Below, one piece after another: positions 8,593 to 16,173 of a DNA stretch of 64,000 nt (the first letter of the stretch is position 1; each line of letters opens with the position of its first letter). The stretch covers positions 124,001 to 188,000 of the forward strand of contig NZ_JAUSWH010000007.1 of assembly GCF_030815125.1 (NCBI RefSeq), given 5' to 3'. The stretch is from Allorhizobium paknamense. Its GTDB lineage: Bacteria; Pseudomonadota; Alphaproteobacteria; Rhizobiales; Rhizobiaceae. The position numbers and the translations under genes were made by a program. Under the pieces are notes generated by a model. It was not told the DNA's origin. It worked only from the letters and a program-made list of their open reading frames with translations, and searched no databases.

Positions 8593-9645
8593 ATGAAGAC
8601 GATCAAGGGTCCCGGCATTTTTCTGGGTCAGTTTGCGGGCGATGCCGCACCCTTCAATTCGTGGGATGGGATCACCCGCTGGGCGGCCGAAAAGGGCTAT
8701 CTGGGCGTGCAGGTGCCGACCTGGGCCAGCCAGTTGATCGACCTGAAAAAGGCTGCCGAATCCAAGGATTATTGCGATGAACTGACCGGCATTGCCCGGC
8801 AGAACGGCGTTGAGATCACCGAGCTTTCCACCCATCTCCAGGGCCAGCTCGTGGCCGTGCATCCGGCCTATGACGAGGCCTTTGACGGTTTTGCGGCGCC
8901 GGAGGTGCGCGGCAATCCCAGGGCCCGGCAGGAATGGGCGGTCAGCCAGGTCAAATATGCCATCAAGGCGTCGCGCAATCTCGGCATCGATGCCCATGCC
9001 ACCTTTTCCGGCGCACTGGCCTGGCCCTTCATCTATCCCTGGCCGCAGCGCCCGGCGGGCCTCATCGAAACCGCCTTTGACGAACTGGCGCGGCGCTGGC
9101 AACCCATTCTCGACTATGCGGGAGAGCATGGCGTGGACGTCTGCTATGAAATCCATCCCGGCGAAGACCTGCATGACGGCGTGACCTTCGAGATGTTCCT
9201 GGAGCGGGTGAAGAACCATCCCCGCGCCAACATGCTCTACGATCCCTCGCATTACGTGCTGCAATGCCTGGATTATCTCGATCACATCGACATCTACCGC
9301 GAGCGCATCAAGATGTTCCACGTCAAGGATGCTGAGTTCAACCCCACGGGCAGGCAGGGCGTCTACAGCGGCTATCAGAGCTGGGTGAACCGCGCGGGCC
9401 GCTTCCGCTCGCCGGGGGATGGCCAGGTGGATTTCGGCGCGATCTTCTCCAAGCTCGCGGCTTATGATTTCGAAGGCTGGGCCGTGGTCGAGTGGGAATG
9501 CGCGCTGAAAAATTCCGAGGATGGCGCCCGCGAAGGGGCGGAATTCGTCAAGGCCCATATCATCCGCGTCACCGATCACGCCTTTGACGATTTTGCCGCC
9601 AGCGGCACGGATGAGGCGGCCAACCGGCGCATGCTGGGTCTTTGA
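8593..9645 (+). CDS. Sugar phosphate isomerase/epimerase-like TIM-barrel protein
   Basis: A 350-residue member of the xylose-isomerase-like TIM-barrel superfamily (AP endonuclease 2 fold). Features are WAAEKGYLGVQVPTW near the N-terminus, a metal-site glutamate in DVCYEIHPGEDLHDG, the DPSHYVLQ strand, MFHVKDAEFNP, and a terminal WAVVEWECALKN strand. Such proteins epimerise or isomerise sugars or inositols together with Gfo/Idh/MocA dehydrogenases, and one is encoded 29 bp downstream. The ATG at 8593 is preferred because GGAGGA lies seven bases upstream. The exact substrate is unknown. Confidence 0.8.
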   Translation: MKTIKGPGIFLGQFAGDAAPFNSWDGITRWAAEKGYLGVQVPTWASQLIDLKKAAESKDYCDELTGIARQNGVEITELSTHLQGQLVAVHPAYDEAFDGFAAPEVRGNPRARQEWAVSQVKYAIKASRNLGIDAHATFSGALAWPFIYPWPQRPAGLIETAFDELARRWQPILDYAGEHGVDVCYEIHPGEDLHDGVTFEMFLERVKNHPRANMLYDPSHYVLQCLDYLDHIDIYRERIKMFHVKDAEFNPTGRQGVYSGYQSWVNRAGRFRSPGDGQVDFGAIFSKLAAYDFEGWAVVEWECALKNSEDGAREGAEFVKAHIIRVTDHAFDDFAASGTDEAANRRMLGL

Positions 9646-9674
9646 GCAAACACGAGATTTGAGGAGGATTTCCC

Positions 9675-10847
9675 ATGGCAATTGAAGCCAGCAAGGAAGG
9701 CGCGCGCGCGGCAAAGATCCGGCTCGGCATGGTCGGCGGCGGGCAGGGCGCCTTTATCGGCGCCGTGCACCGCATGGCTGCACGGCTGGATGATCATTAT
9801 GACCTGGTGGCGGGGGCACTTTCCTCGACGCCGGAGAAGTCTAAGGCGTCCGGCGTGGCGCTGGGCCTCGATCCCGGCCGCTGCTACGGCTCCTTCGAGG
9901 AGATGGCGGAAAAGGAAGCGGCCCGGCCTGACGGGATTGAAGCCGTTTCCATCGTCACGCCCAACCATGTCCACTATCCGGCAGCGAAAGCGTTTCTGGA
10001 ACGCGGCATCCACGTGATCTGCGACAAGCCGCTGACCTCGAACCTCGACGATGCGAAAAAGCTGAAAGAGGCGGCGGACAAGGCCAAGGCGCTTTTCATT
10101 CTCACCCATAATTATTCCGGCTATCCCATGGTACGCCATGCGCGTGAACTGGTGGCCAGCGGCGAACTGGGCGAGATCCGGCTGGTGCAGATGGAATATC
10201 CGCAGGACTGGCTGGCCGAACCGGTAGAGCAATCCGGGGCCAAGCAGGCTGTATGGCGTACCGATCCGGCGCAATCCGGCGTCGGCGGCTCCACGGGAGA
10301 TATTGGCACCCATGCCTTCCATCTCGGCAGTTTCATCTCCGGCCTCGAACTGGAAGAACTGGCGGCGGATGTGCACACCTTCGTGGAGGGACGCCGGCTG
10401 GACGACAATGCCCATGTGATGCTGCGCTTCAAGGGGGGCGCCAAGGGTCTGCTCTGGTGCAGCCAGGTGGCGACGGGTCATGAAAACGGCCTGAAGGTCC
10501 GCGTGTATGGCACCAGGGCCGGGATCGAGTGGACGCAGGCCGATCCCAATTATCTCTGGTTTACCCGGCTGGGCGAACCAAAGCAGTTGATCACCCGCGG
10601 CGGTGCAGGGGCGGGCGCTGCCGCCTCCCGTGTCACCCGTATTCCAGGGGGGCATCCGGAAGGCTATCTCGAGGCCTTTGCGACCATTTATTCGGAGGCG
10701 GCGCTTGCCATTCACGCCGCGCGTGGCGGTGTTTCGCTGGACCCCGCCGTGCTCTATCCGACCGTGGATGACGGGGTGAAGGGCGTGGCTTTCGTCACCG
10801 CCTGCATCGAATCCTCCCGGCAGAACGGGGCCTGGATAAAGCTGTGA
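9675..10847 (+). CDS. Gfo/Idh/MocA-family NAD(P)-dependent oxidoreductase
   Basis: A 390-residue dehydrogenase. The Rossmann nucleotide-binding loop RLGMVGGGQGAFIGAVHR is at about residues 16-33, the CDKPLTSNLDDA motif (the family's E/DKP catalytic lysine) at about 115-126, and the GGSTGDIGTHAFHLGSF segment, with the conserved D...H pair, in the C-terminal domain. Family members oxidise sugar or cyclitol hydroxyls using NAD(P). It follows the TIM-barrel isomerase gene with a GAGGAGG site before its ATG, so the two probably act in sequence on one substrate. That substrate is not identifiable from sequence. Confidence 0.85.
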   Translation: MAIEASKEGARAAKIRLGMVGGGQGAFIGAVHRMAARLDDHYDLVAGALSSTPEKSKASGVALGLDPGRCYGSFEEMAEKEAARPDGIEAVSIVTPNHVHYPAAKAFLERGIHVICDKPLTSNLDDAKKLKEAADKAKALFILTHNYSGYPMVRHARELVASGELGEIRLVQMEYPQDWLAEPVEQSGAKQAVWRTDPAQSGVGGSTGDIGTHAFHLGSFISGLELEELAADVHTFVEGRRLDDNAHVMLRFKGGAKGLLWCSQVATGHENGLKVRVYGTRAGIEWTQADPNYLWFTRLGEPKQLITRGGAGAGAAASRVTRIPGGHPEGYLEAFATIYSEAALAIHAARGGVSLDPAVLYPTVDDGVKGVAFVTACIESSRQNGAWIKL

Positions 10848-10984
10848 TGTTCCCGCAGGGACGAGAGAGGCGGTCCGGTGGCTCGCCTTTCTCATTTCAC
10901 GCTTTTACCTGTCATGATTGTGGTTTAAGTCAGAACTGCGCTTAAATATCACGTCGCGTTCTCTTGCCGTTGGGGGAGTTTTTC

Positions 10985-12358
10985 ATGGCCGATCCCGTTC
11001 AACTCGCAGCCCGTTTCCCGGGTGATTTCCTCTTCGGTGTCGCCACGGCTTCCTATCAGATCGAAGGGGCAACCAAGGCAGATGGCCGCAAGGCCTGCAT
11101 CTGGGATGCCTTTTCCAACATGCCGGGCCGGGTGTTCGAGCGTCATAATGGCGACGTCGCCTGCGACCATTACAACCGCTGGGAAGAGGATCTCGACCTG
11201 ATGAAGGAGATGGGTGTTTCCGCCTATCGCTTTTCCATTGCCTGGCCGCGCATCCTTCCCGACGGTGTAGGGCGGGTCAATGAAAAGGGGCTGGACTTCT
11301 ATGACCGGCTGCTGGACGGCCTGAAAGACCGGGGTATCAAGGCTTATGCGACGCTCTATCACTGGGATCTGCCGCTGGCATTGATGGGCGATGGCGGCTG
11401 GACGGCACGCTCCACGGCCTATGCCTTCCACCGTTATGCGAAGGTGGTGATGGCGCGGCTGGCCGACCGGCTGGATGCGGTGGCGACCTTCAATGAGCCC
11501 TGGTGTTCCGTCTGGCTGTCGCATCTCTACGGCGTGCACGCGCCGGGCGAGCGTAACATGGATGCGGCTCTGCATGCCCTGCATTACACCAATCTCGCCC
11601 ATGGGCTGGGCGTCGATGCCGTACGGCAGGTGGCGGCCAATGTGCCGGTGGGGCTGGTCTTGAACGCCCATTCGGTCATCCCCGGCTCCGGGAGCGAGGC
11701 GGACAAGGCCGCTGCCGAGCGGGCGCATCAGTTCCACAATGGTGTCTTCTTCGATCCGGTCTTCAAGGGCGAGTATCCCGATCAATTCCTGGCGGCCCTG
11801 GGCAACCGTATGCCGAAGGTTGAGGATGGCGATCTGGAGATCATCTCGCAAAAGCTCGACTGGTGGGGCCTCAATTACTACACGCCCATGCGCGTTGCCG
11901 ATGATCCTTCCGAAAGGGGCGAATTCCCGGCCACCGTCAGCGCGCCGCCGGACTCGGACATCAAGACGGATATCGGCTGGGAGGTCTATTCTCCGGCATT
12001 GGCATCGCTGGTGAAAGATCTTTACGCCCGCTACGAGCTACCTGCGTGCTTCATCACCGAAAACGGCGCCTGCTACAATATGGAGCCGGTGTCCGGAGAG
12101 GTGGATGACCAGCCACGGCTGGATTATTACGCCGATCACCTTGGCGTGGTGGCCGATCTGGCAGCGGAAGGCCTGCCGATGAAAGGCTATTTCGCCTGGA
12201 GCCTGATGGATAATTTCGAATGGGCGGAAGGCTACCGCATGCGCTTCGGTCTCGTGCATGTGAATTACGATACCCAGATGCGGACGCTGAAAAAGAGCGG
12301 CAAGTGGTATCGTGATCTGATGTGCGCCTATTCAAGCCAATTTGCGCCGAAAGTTTAA
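10985..12358 (+). CDS. GH1 beta-glucosidase/beta-glycosidase
   Basis: A 457-residue glycoside hydrolase family 1 enzyme. The N-terminal signature FLFGVATASYQIEGA, the acid/base motif FNEP (in VATFNEPWCSVWLSHLYG) and the nucleophile motif ITENGA are all intact, as is the final WSLMDNFEWAEGY block. There is no signal peptide, so it acts in the cytoplasm on imported beta-glycosides. The ATG at 10985 lies seven bases after GGGGGAG. It follows the xylose genes and the Gfo-family gene by 137 bp and may release glucose or xylose from short plant-derived oligosaccharides; the sugar specificity is inference from context. Confidence 0.93.
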   Translation: MADPVQLAARFPGDFLFGVATASYQIEGATKADGRKACIWDAFSNMPGRVFERHNGDVACDHYNRWEEDLDLMKEMGVSAYRFSIAWPRILPDGVGRVNEKGLDFYDRLLDGLKDRGIKAYATLYHWDLPLALMGDGGWTARSTAYAFHRYAKVVMARLADRLDAVATFNEPWCSVWLSHLYGVHAPGERNMDAALHALHYTNLAHGLGVDAVRQVAANVPVGLVLNAHSVIPGSGSEADKAAAERAHQFHNGVFFDPVFKGEYPDQFLAALGNRMPKVEDGDLEIISQKLDWWGLNYYTPMRVADDPSERGEFPATVSAPPDSDIKTDIGWEVYSPALASLVKDLYARYELPACFITENGACYNMEPVSGEVDDQPRLDYYADHLGVVADLAAEGLPMKGYFAWSLMDNFEWAEGYRMRFGLVHVNYDTQMRTLKKSGKWYRDLMCAYSSQFAPKV

Positions 12359-12424
12359 ATCTTTGGTGGCAGTTCTCGCCTATTCTGTCTTTCTTTGACA
12401 GATATCGAGGAGTGACATCTATCC

Positions 12425-13174
12425 ATGGCGTGCAGGGATTGCCGAAACGGGCGGGGTTTGGAGTTTGGCTTTTCCATGGCCTTCCAGCCCATCGTCAACC
12501 TGCAGAGCGGCAAGGTTTTCGCCTATGAGGCGCTGGTGCGCGGTCTTGAAGGCGAGGGGGCCGCACATGTCCTCGGCAAGGTCACCTCTGACAATCGCTA
12601 TGCTTTTGACCAGCAATGCCGGGTCAGGGCGCTGGAACTCGCCTCCGATCTCCGGGTCCAGGTGCCGGAGGCGCTGCTGTCGATCAACTTCATGCCCAAT
12701 GCCGTTTACGAGCCGCGTGCCTGCATCAAGCTGACGCTGGCAACGGCGGCGCGGGTTGGTTTTCCGCTTGAGAATATCATCTTCGAATTCACCGAAAGCG
12801 AACAGATCGATACGGTGCATCTCCTGAACATCCTGCGTACCTACAAGGATATCGGCTTCAAGACGGCGATCGACGATTTCGGCGCCGGTCATTCCGGGCT
12901 GAACCTTCTGGCGCGTTTTCAGCCGGATATCGTCAAGCTGGACATGGATCTGATCCGGGGGATAGACCGGGACAGCGTGCGCCAGACAGTGGTGCGCCAT
13001 ACGGTTGCGATGTTGAAGGATCTGGGTGTTCTCTCTGTCTGCGAGGGTGTCGAGACCCTTGCTGAGATCGAAACGCTGAAGCATCTGGGCGTCGATCACG
13101 TCCAGGGCTACGCCCTCGGCCGCCCCGCCTTCGAGGCGTTCGAATTGCCATCGATCTCTCTGGCTGAATGCTGA
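12425..13174 (+). CDS. Stand-alone EAL-domain c-di-GMP phosphodiesterase
   Basis: A 249-residue protein that is essentially one EAL domain without sensor or GGDEF partner. Catalytic signatures look complete: YEALVRG, INFMPNAVY with the metal-binding Asn, FEFTESEQ, TAIDDFGAGHSGL, KLDMDLIRG and VCEGVET, so it should cleave cyclic di-GMP to pGpG. The N-terminus has a CRDC pair (residues 3-6), a possible redox or metal site. No membrane segment is seen. The gene lies alone between the beta-glycosidase and the R-body-like cluster; nothing in the sequence ties it to either. Confidence 0.88.
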   Translation: MACRDCRNGRGLEFGFSMAFQPIVNLQSGKVFAYEALVRGLEGEGAAHVLGKVTSDNRYAFDQQCRVRALELASDLRVQVPEALLSINFMPNAVYEPRACIKLTLATAARVGFPLENIIFEFTESEQIDTVHLLNILRTYKDIGFKTAIDDFGAGHSGLNLLARFQPDIVKLDMDLIRGIDRDSVRQTVVRHTVAMLKDLGVLSVCEGVETLAEIETLKHLGVDHVQGYALGRPAFEAFELPSISLAEC

Positions 13175-13228
13175 GGCAGCAGGGTAGTTCGCGAGCAGCC
13201 GTTTTCCCTTTTCCTCGGCAGGTTCCTA

Positions 13229-13297
13229 GTGGAATGAATTTGACATTTGATACCCATTTGCCGCGCCCTTGAGGATCAAATGTCAAATTCATTCCAC
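13229..13297. repeat. Long inverted repeat with 23-bp perfect arms
   Basis: Arms at 13229-13251 (beginning GTGGAATGAATTTGAC) and 13275-13297 are exact reverse complements, separated by 23 bases. Such a hairpin could end transcription from the EAL gene, or be a palindromic mobile repeat. No neighbouring direct repeat or transposase is visible. Confidence 0.75.
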
Positions 13298-13798
13298 TCG
13301 CCTTTCCAGAATACCCAAAAATGGTTTCTCCGAGGCTAAATGAACGGTACTTTTCCAAATTTTCCTTTTGAAACAATGAATAACGGTTTTCGTCCTTCCG
13401 GGGGCAATCACCGGAGAAAAGAGCGTCGTTCCTGTTCTCGAAAGGGTCTCTTTCCGGCTTGTAAACATGACCCCTTTGGGGAGGTGGGGCGGCGTACGGA
13501 CTGCATGCCAGGCTCAACGAGAAAAATCTTTCGTGAAAACAGAGGCTTAGTTTTGCCTGTCTCTACCTGTAGGCGGTGCTGGCTTTTTTTGCCCCAGGGC
13601 GGAATTGGGGTTGTGGTGCGCGTCGCTGCAGTCTCATGCATGCGGGTTCGATCCGAAGACCAGACGACTTCGATTAAAAATTGAAAATTAAGAATAAGCC
13701 TGTAGCAAAAGTTACAGAAATTTCAGCAAGACCTAATTACAACGTAGATATCTTAACAAACAAAGTTAACGAAATATAAATTCTCGGGGCTGGTGTCG
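13298..13798. other. Intergenic region with no convincing gene, AT-rich towards the R-body-like cluster
   Basis: No reading frame here has a ribosome binding site or recognisable protein. The last ~130 bases are strikingly AT-rich (runs of GATTAAAAATTGAAAATTAAG and TTAACAAACAAAGTTAACG) compared with the rest of the window, and probably hold the promoter of the following cluster. A TTAAC/GTTAA inverted repeat with a seven-base spacer lies at 13753-13769, and TGTA/TACA arms surround GCAAAAGT just upstream. Confidence 0.5.
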
Positions 13799-13993
13799 AT
13801 GTCTGGACCGCAAACGCAGAATGGAACCTCTCAAGTTGTCAGTGAGGCGCCTAATGTTGCCGTAAGCATGTTTTATCAGGCGGCTGGTCATGCTTATTCA
13901 TTATCAATGCAGAATGCTGCATCCAATCAGCAGAATATAAATTCACTGGCGCCATCCGTTATTGCGAACGCCTTGGCTTTGCTGAACAAGTAA
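13799..13993 (+). CDS. Short RebB-like R-body protein
   Basis: A 64-residue protein whose core, VVSEAPNVAVSMFYQAAGHA followed by a Gln/Asn-rich helix (QNAASNQQNINSLAP), aligns with VVGEAPAMAMGSLYQAASHS and its Asn/Gln-rich segment in the RebB homologue at 15603-15875. It lacks the C-terminal YSVDTISDA part, so it is a short family member rather than a frameshifted copy; the stop falls after a tidy hydrophobic end (ANALALLNK). The ATG at 13799 follows GGGG at nine bases. RebB-type proteins polymerise into the ribbon of R-bodies; whether this small paralogue is structural or regulatory is unknown. Confidence 0.7.
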   Translation: MSGPQTQNGTSQVVSEAPNVAVSMFYQAAGHAYSLSMQNAASNQQNINSLAPSVIANALALLNK

Positions 13994-14185
13994 TGGATGT
14001 CGTGGCGTAGCAGCCGGGGCTTTGTGCCCTGTCCATCCGAAATGAAGGATGAGGGCTCATCTGCTTGTGCTTCCTGACTGTCTCAAGGATCTGAATGTGA
14101 GATGTTCTGAAGTCAGTCATGGAAGTCGCCATTGGTGATTGTGTGCATGGATGGGCTCGTTTCTGAAGAGTTTGGGTGAAATATC

Positions 14186-14614
14186 ATGGGGACACTCTTG
14201 AATAAGTTGAGAGATGCGTTGAGGAGCAAGGATTCAAAGGCTTCGGAAGAGGCCGCCGTCACGCCGGCGCCGTCAACTGATGAACAGCCTGTTGCCGACG
14301 ATGCTGCTTCGACCTCGTCCACGGCTGCGCTGATGGATGTTGTAGACCCCACGGTGGAGAAATTCACGTCCGCCGCGCTTGGCCAGGTGGTGTCCATGCT
14401 GGGGGAAGATGCACGCACCTATCTTCAGGGGATGGAGCAGATCTATACCGCCGCCGCCGGTAAAGCGCTGGGCATGATTGCCAGCCAGGATCCCGACCAG
14501 CAAAAGGCCGGACTGTCCCTCCTGAACCACATCAGAATGTCGCAAAAGAATACAAGTGACTTCGCAAAGGATATTGCGACGGTTGCCAAGAATTTCGTCA
14601 GCATAAAGGGCTAG
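14186..14614 (+). CDS. Unrecognised 142-residue protein within the R-body-like cluster
   Basis: I do not recognise this family. The N-terminus is basic and amphipathic (MGTLLNKLRDALRSKDSKAS), followed by an Ala/Ser/Thr/Asp-rich, probably disordered stretch to about residue 48. A predicted helical region follows (VVDPTVEKFTSAALGQVVSM, then YLQGMEQIYTAAAGKALGMI). It has no signal peptide, cysteine or membrane segment. It ends four bases before the next ATG, so the two genes are surely translated together. Its position between RebB-like genes suggests an R-body assembly, accessory or regulatory role; that is inference from context only. Confidence 0.75.
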   Translation: MGTLLNKLRDALRSKDSKASEEAAVTPAPSTDEQPVADDAASTSSTAALMDVVDPTVEKFTSAALGQVVSMLGEDARTYLQGMEQIYTAAAGKALGMIASQDPDQQKAGLSLLNHIRMSQKNTSDFAKDIATVAKNFVSIKG

Positions 14615-14618
14615 TTTG

Positions 14619-14960
14619 ATGGAAAATGGTCAGATTCTCGATCTTAAGGCAAATCCTCCGGAGACGGTCGAGGATAAGCCCGATCAATCGGCTGCCACGC
14701 CCGCGGTGATTGATTCCGCATTGACGAAGGCGATCACCGACGAGGTCTTGAAGAAAATCGAACCTCTTCTGCTTGAACTGCAAAAGATTGCGGACAAGGG
14801 CAATGTGGGTGGCGCCGCGCCGCCGCCGGGTCTTGGGGCGCTGGGCGCGAAGGGGCTGACGGATACACACGTCCTTTCGGCGATGAAGAACCGCAAAATT
14901 CAGGTGGAGCAGGCTCTTGCGAAGATCAAGAGTCATATCGAAACGGTCAGTCAGCGCTGA
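14619..14960 (+). CDS. Unrecognised 113-residue protein within the R-body-like cluster
   Basis: No family recognised. The protein has an acidic N-terminus, a helix (DSALTKAITDEVLKKIEPLL), a Gly/Pro/Ala linker (GGAAPPPGLGALGAKG, about residues 68-83) and a basic C-terminal helix (KNRKIQVEQALAKIKSHIET) with coiled-coil-like spacing. It is soluble, with no cysteine. The ATG at 14619 is four bases past the previous stop and has AAAGGG upstream, so it is coupled to the 142-residue gene. A filament-capping or chaperone role would fit but is speculation. Confidence 0.72.
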   Translation: MENGQILDLKANPPETVEDKPDQSAATPAVIDSALTKAITDEVLKKIEPLLLELQKIADKGNVGGAAPPPGLGALGAKGLTDTHVLSAMKNRKIQVEQALAKIKSHIETVSQR

Positions 14961-15077
14961 CGCGCTGTTCGAACCGAAGCATGTCATTCGTCTTCAATAG
15001 GGAAACTATCTCTGCCTTGCAGGGGCTGGTGTTCCATAAGCCATTATAACAACACAGGGGTTCGGGAGGAGGCTGTC

Positions 15078-15410
15078 ATGATTGGAGAACAACAGGATCA
15101 GTCCATGGATGCGGCAAATGGCGGCGATCTGGGCGTCGATAACACGGTGGTTGCGCATGCTGCTGCCATGGCCACTGGCCAGAGTTTCATAACGGCTGCC
15201 CACGCCACGGCAAGGGCTTTCGAGCAGGCTGCGAATATCCACGGCCAACTCGCGACCCTGTCCCTTGCCAACATGGCCGAGGGCGTTTGCCAGGTCGATC
15301 GGATCGATACGATCTCTGACGCGGTGGCGCTTGCAACCCGGATGCTTGGTGAAACAAGGCTTTTAGGCCGAACCCGGCTCGAGCGACCGAGAGTGCACGT
15401 CAAAATCTGA
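15078..15410 (+). CDS. RebB-like R-body protein with an extended basic C-terminus
   Basis: A 110-residue RebB relative. Residues about 25-92 align end to end with the RebB homologue at 15603: VVAHAAAMATGQSFITAAHA matches VVGEAPAMAMGSLYQAASHS, and RIDTISDAVALATRML matches SVDTISDAIAIAKMLS. It departs in having an N-terminal Asp/Gly-rich extension and a basic tail (GRTRLERPRVHVKI). The ATG follows CGGGAGGAGG, a strong site suited to high expression. It may be a second ribbon subunit, since known R-body loci carry more than one Reb paralogue. Confidence 0.8.
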   Translation: MIGEQQDQSMDAANGGDLGVDNTVVAHAAAMATGQSFITAAHATARAFEQAANIHGQLATLSLANMAEGVCQVDRIDTISDAVALATRMLGETRLLGRTRLERPRVHVKI

Positions 15411-15480
15411 TCGGCACGACGGTCTCAGACAGGCCCCGGAAGTCCTTTCAGACCGCACCAATATTTCATTCATTCCGCAG

Positions 15481-15528
15481 CTTCAACGGTGAAGCCTGCT
15501 TCAAATCAGGTTCCTTCAAGGGCCTTCA
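15481..15528 (+). promoter_or_regulatory. Cluster of CTTCA half-sites, including a CTTCA-N4-TGAAG dyad, before rebB
   Basis: The sequence CTTCAACGGTGAAG at 15481-15494 is a dyad with the 5-4-5 geometry of Crp/Fnr-family targets. Three further CTTCA copies follow at 15499, 15514 and 15524. A Crp/Fnr-type regulator is encoded just downstream, so this could be its binding region. The pattern is visible; the function is inferred. Confidence 0.35.
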
Positions 15529-15533
15529 CAGTT

Positions 15534-15553
15534 CGTGCTGCTGCAACAGCACG
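15534..15553 (+). promoter_or_regulatory. Stem-loop in the untranslated region before rebB
   Basis: Arms CGTGCTG and CAGCACG with loop CTGCAA, 50 bases before the rebB ATG. There is no T-run, so it is more likely a processing or mRNA-stabilising hairpin in a polycistronic transcript than a terminator. Confidence 0.4.
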
Positions 15554-15602
15554 GAAACCCTGGTTCATAACCAGTATCTTAACCTAACCAAGGAGATATC
15601 TA

Positions 15603-15875
15603 ATGTCTGCACCCACGACTGTCAATTCCGTTATCACCGATGCCGTCACCCAGGCCAACGTCAAGGTTGTCGGCGAAGCACCGGCCATGGCCATGGGCTC
15701 GCTTTATCAGGCTGCTTCGCATTCGACCGGCCTGATGTTCGAAAACTCGGTGACGGCGCAGAACAACCAGAACATTCTGGCTCAGGCTGCCACCACCCAG
15801 GGCGTCATGCAGATCTACAGCGTCGATACCATTTCCGACGCCATCGCTATTGCAAAGATGCTGTCCGCCAGCTGA
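15603..15875 (+). CDS. rebB: RebB homologue, R-body (type 51 refractile body) structural protein
   Basis: A 90-residue protein with the full RebB pattern: N-terminal TTVNSVITDAVTQANVKVVG, then EAPAMAMGSLYQAASHSTGL, an Asn/Gln-rich helix (NSVTAQNNQNILAQAATTQG) and the closing IYSVDTISDAIAIAKM. RebB proteins of Caedibacter and of Azorhizobium reb loci polymerise into a tightly coiled protein ribbon that unrolls when triggered. Size and sequence order are standard, with no truncation. The AAGGAG site eight bases before the ATG and the hairpins on both sides suggest an abundant, stable message. The identification rests on recalled family features (Pfam RebB, killing trait); a search was not possible. 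Confidence 0.85.
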   Translation: MSAPTTVNSVITDAVTQANVKVVGEAPAMAMGSLYQAASHSTGLMFENSVTAQNNQNILAQAATTQGVMQIYSVDTISDAIAIAKMLSAS

Positions 15876-15885
15876 TCGGCCTTAT

Positions 15886-15911
15886 CGCCGGGAGGTTTCA
15901 GCCTCCCGGCG
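15886..15911 (+). terminator. Strong hairpin after rebB
   Basis: A perfect 10-bp GC-rich stem (CGCCGGGAGG/CCTCCCGGCG) with loop TTTCAG, starting 11 bases after the rebB stop. No clear T-run follows, so it may protect the 3' end of the message rather than terminate it completely. Confidence 0.55.
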
Positions 15912-16173
15912 AATTCTGTCGTCCCAAATCCACAGCATGCTCCCTTCGCCCGCCATCTGCGGCATCTCATTCGCCAATGGTTGCGCCCTTTGCGGTTTCG
16001 CGACGACACCCGGTATTCCGTCCCGGCTGCCAAGGCTCGTCGCGAAAAGCCCGTGCCAGATTTTCGCGTCCATGCTCAAAGCCCTACACGCTTTCGGCTG
16101 GCATTCGGCGCGCCCTTGTTGCCTTTTCGGAAGGCAATGGATTTTTGATCTTCTCAAGCTTCCATTGCGTAAA

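Noticed and set aside
13581..13592. Possible sigma-54 promoter (GG...GC) before the reb cluster
   Set aside because: Spacing between GG and GC is eight bases instead of ten, and the TTGC/TGGCAC context is poor.
13646..13668. tRNA T-arm-like sequence GCGGGTTCGATCC
   Set aside because: The following bases (CGAAG) cannot pair with GCGGG to form the T-stem, and no acceptor or anticodon arm is present nearby.
13340..13684. A 114-residue open frame upstream of the reb cluster
   Set aside because: No ribosome binding site, no protein-like pattern (many Arg/Cys/Ser from random frame), and frames are open on both strands here, as expected by chance.
15850..16173. Long N-terminal extension of the Crp/Fnr regulator
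   Set aside because: It would overlap the rebB end and the strong hairpin, and the sequence (Cys/Pro/Arg-rich) does not resemble the family.
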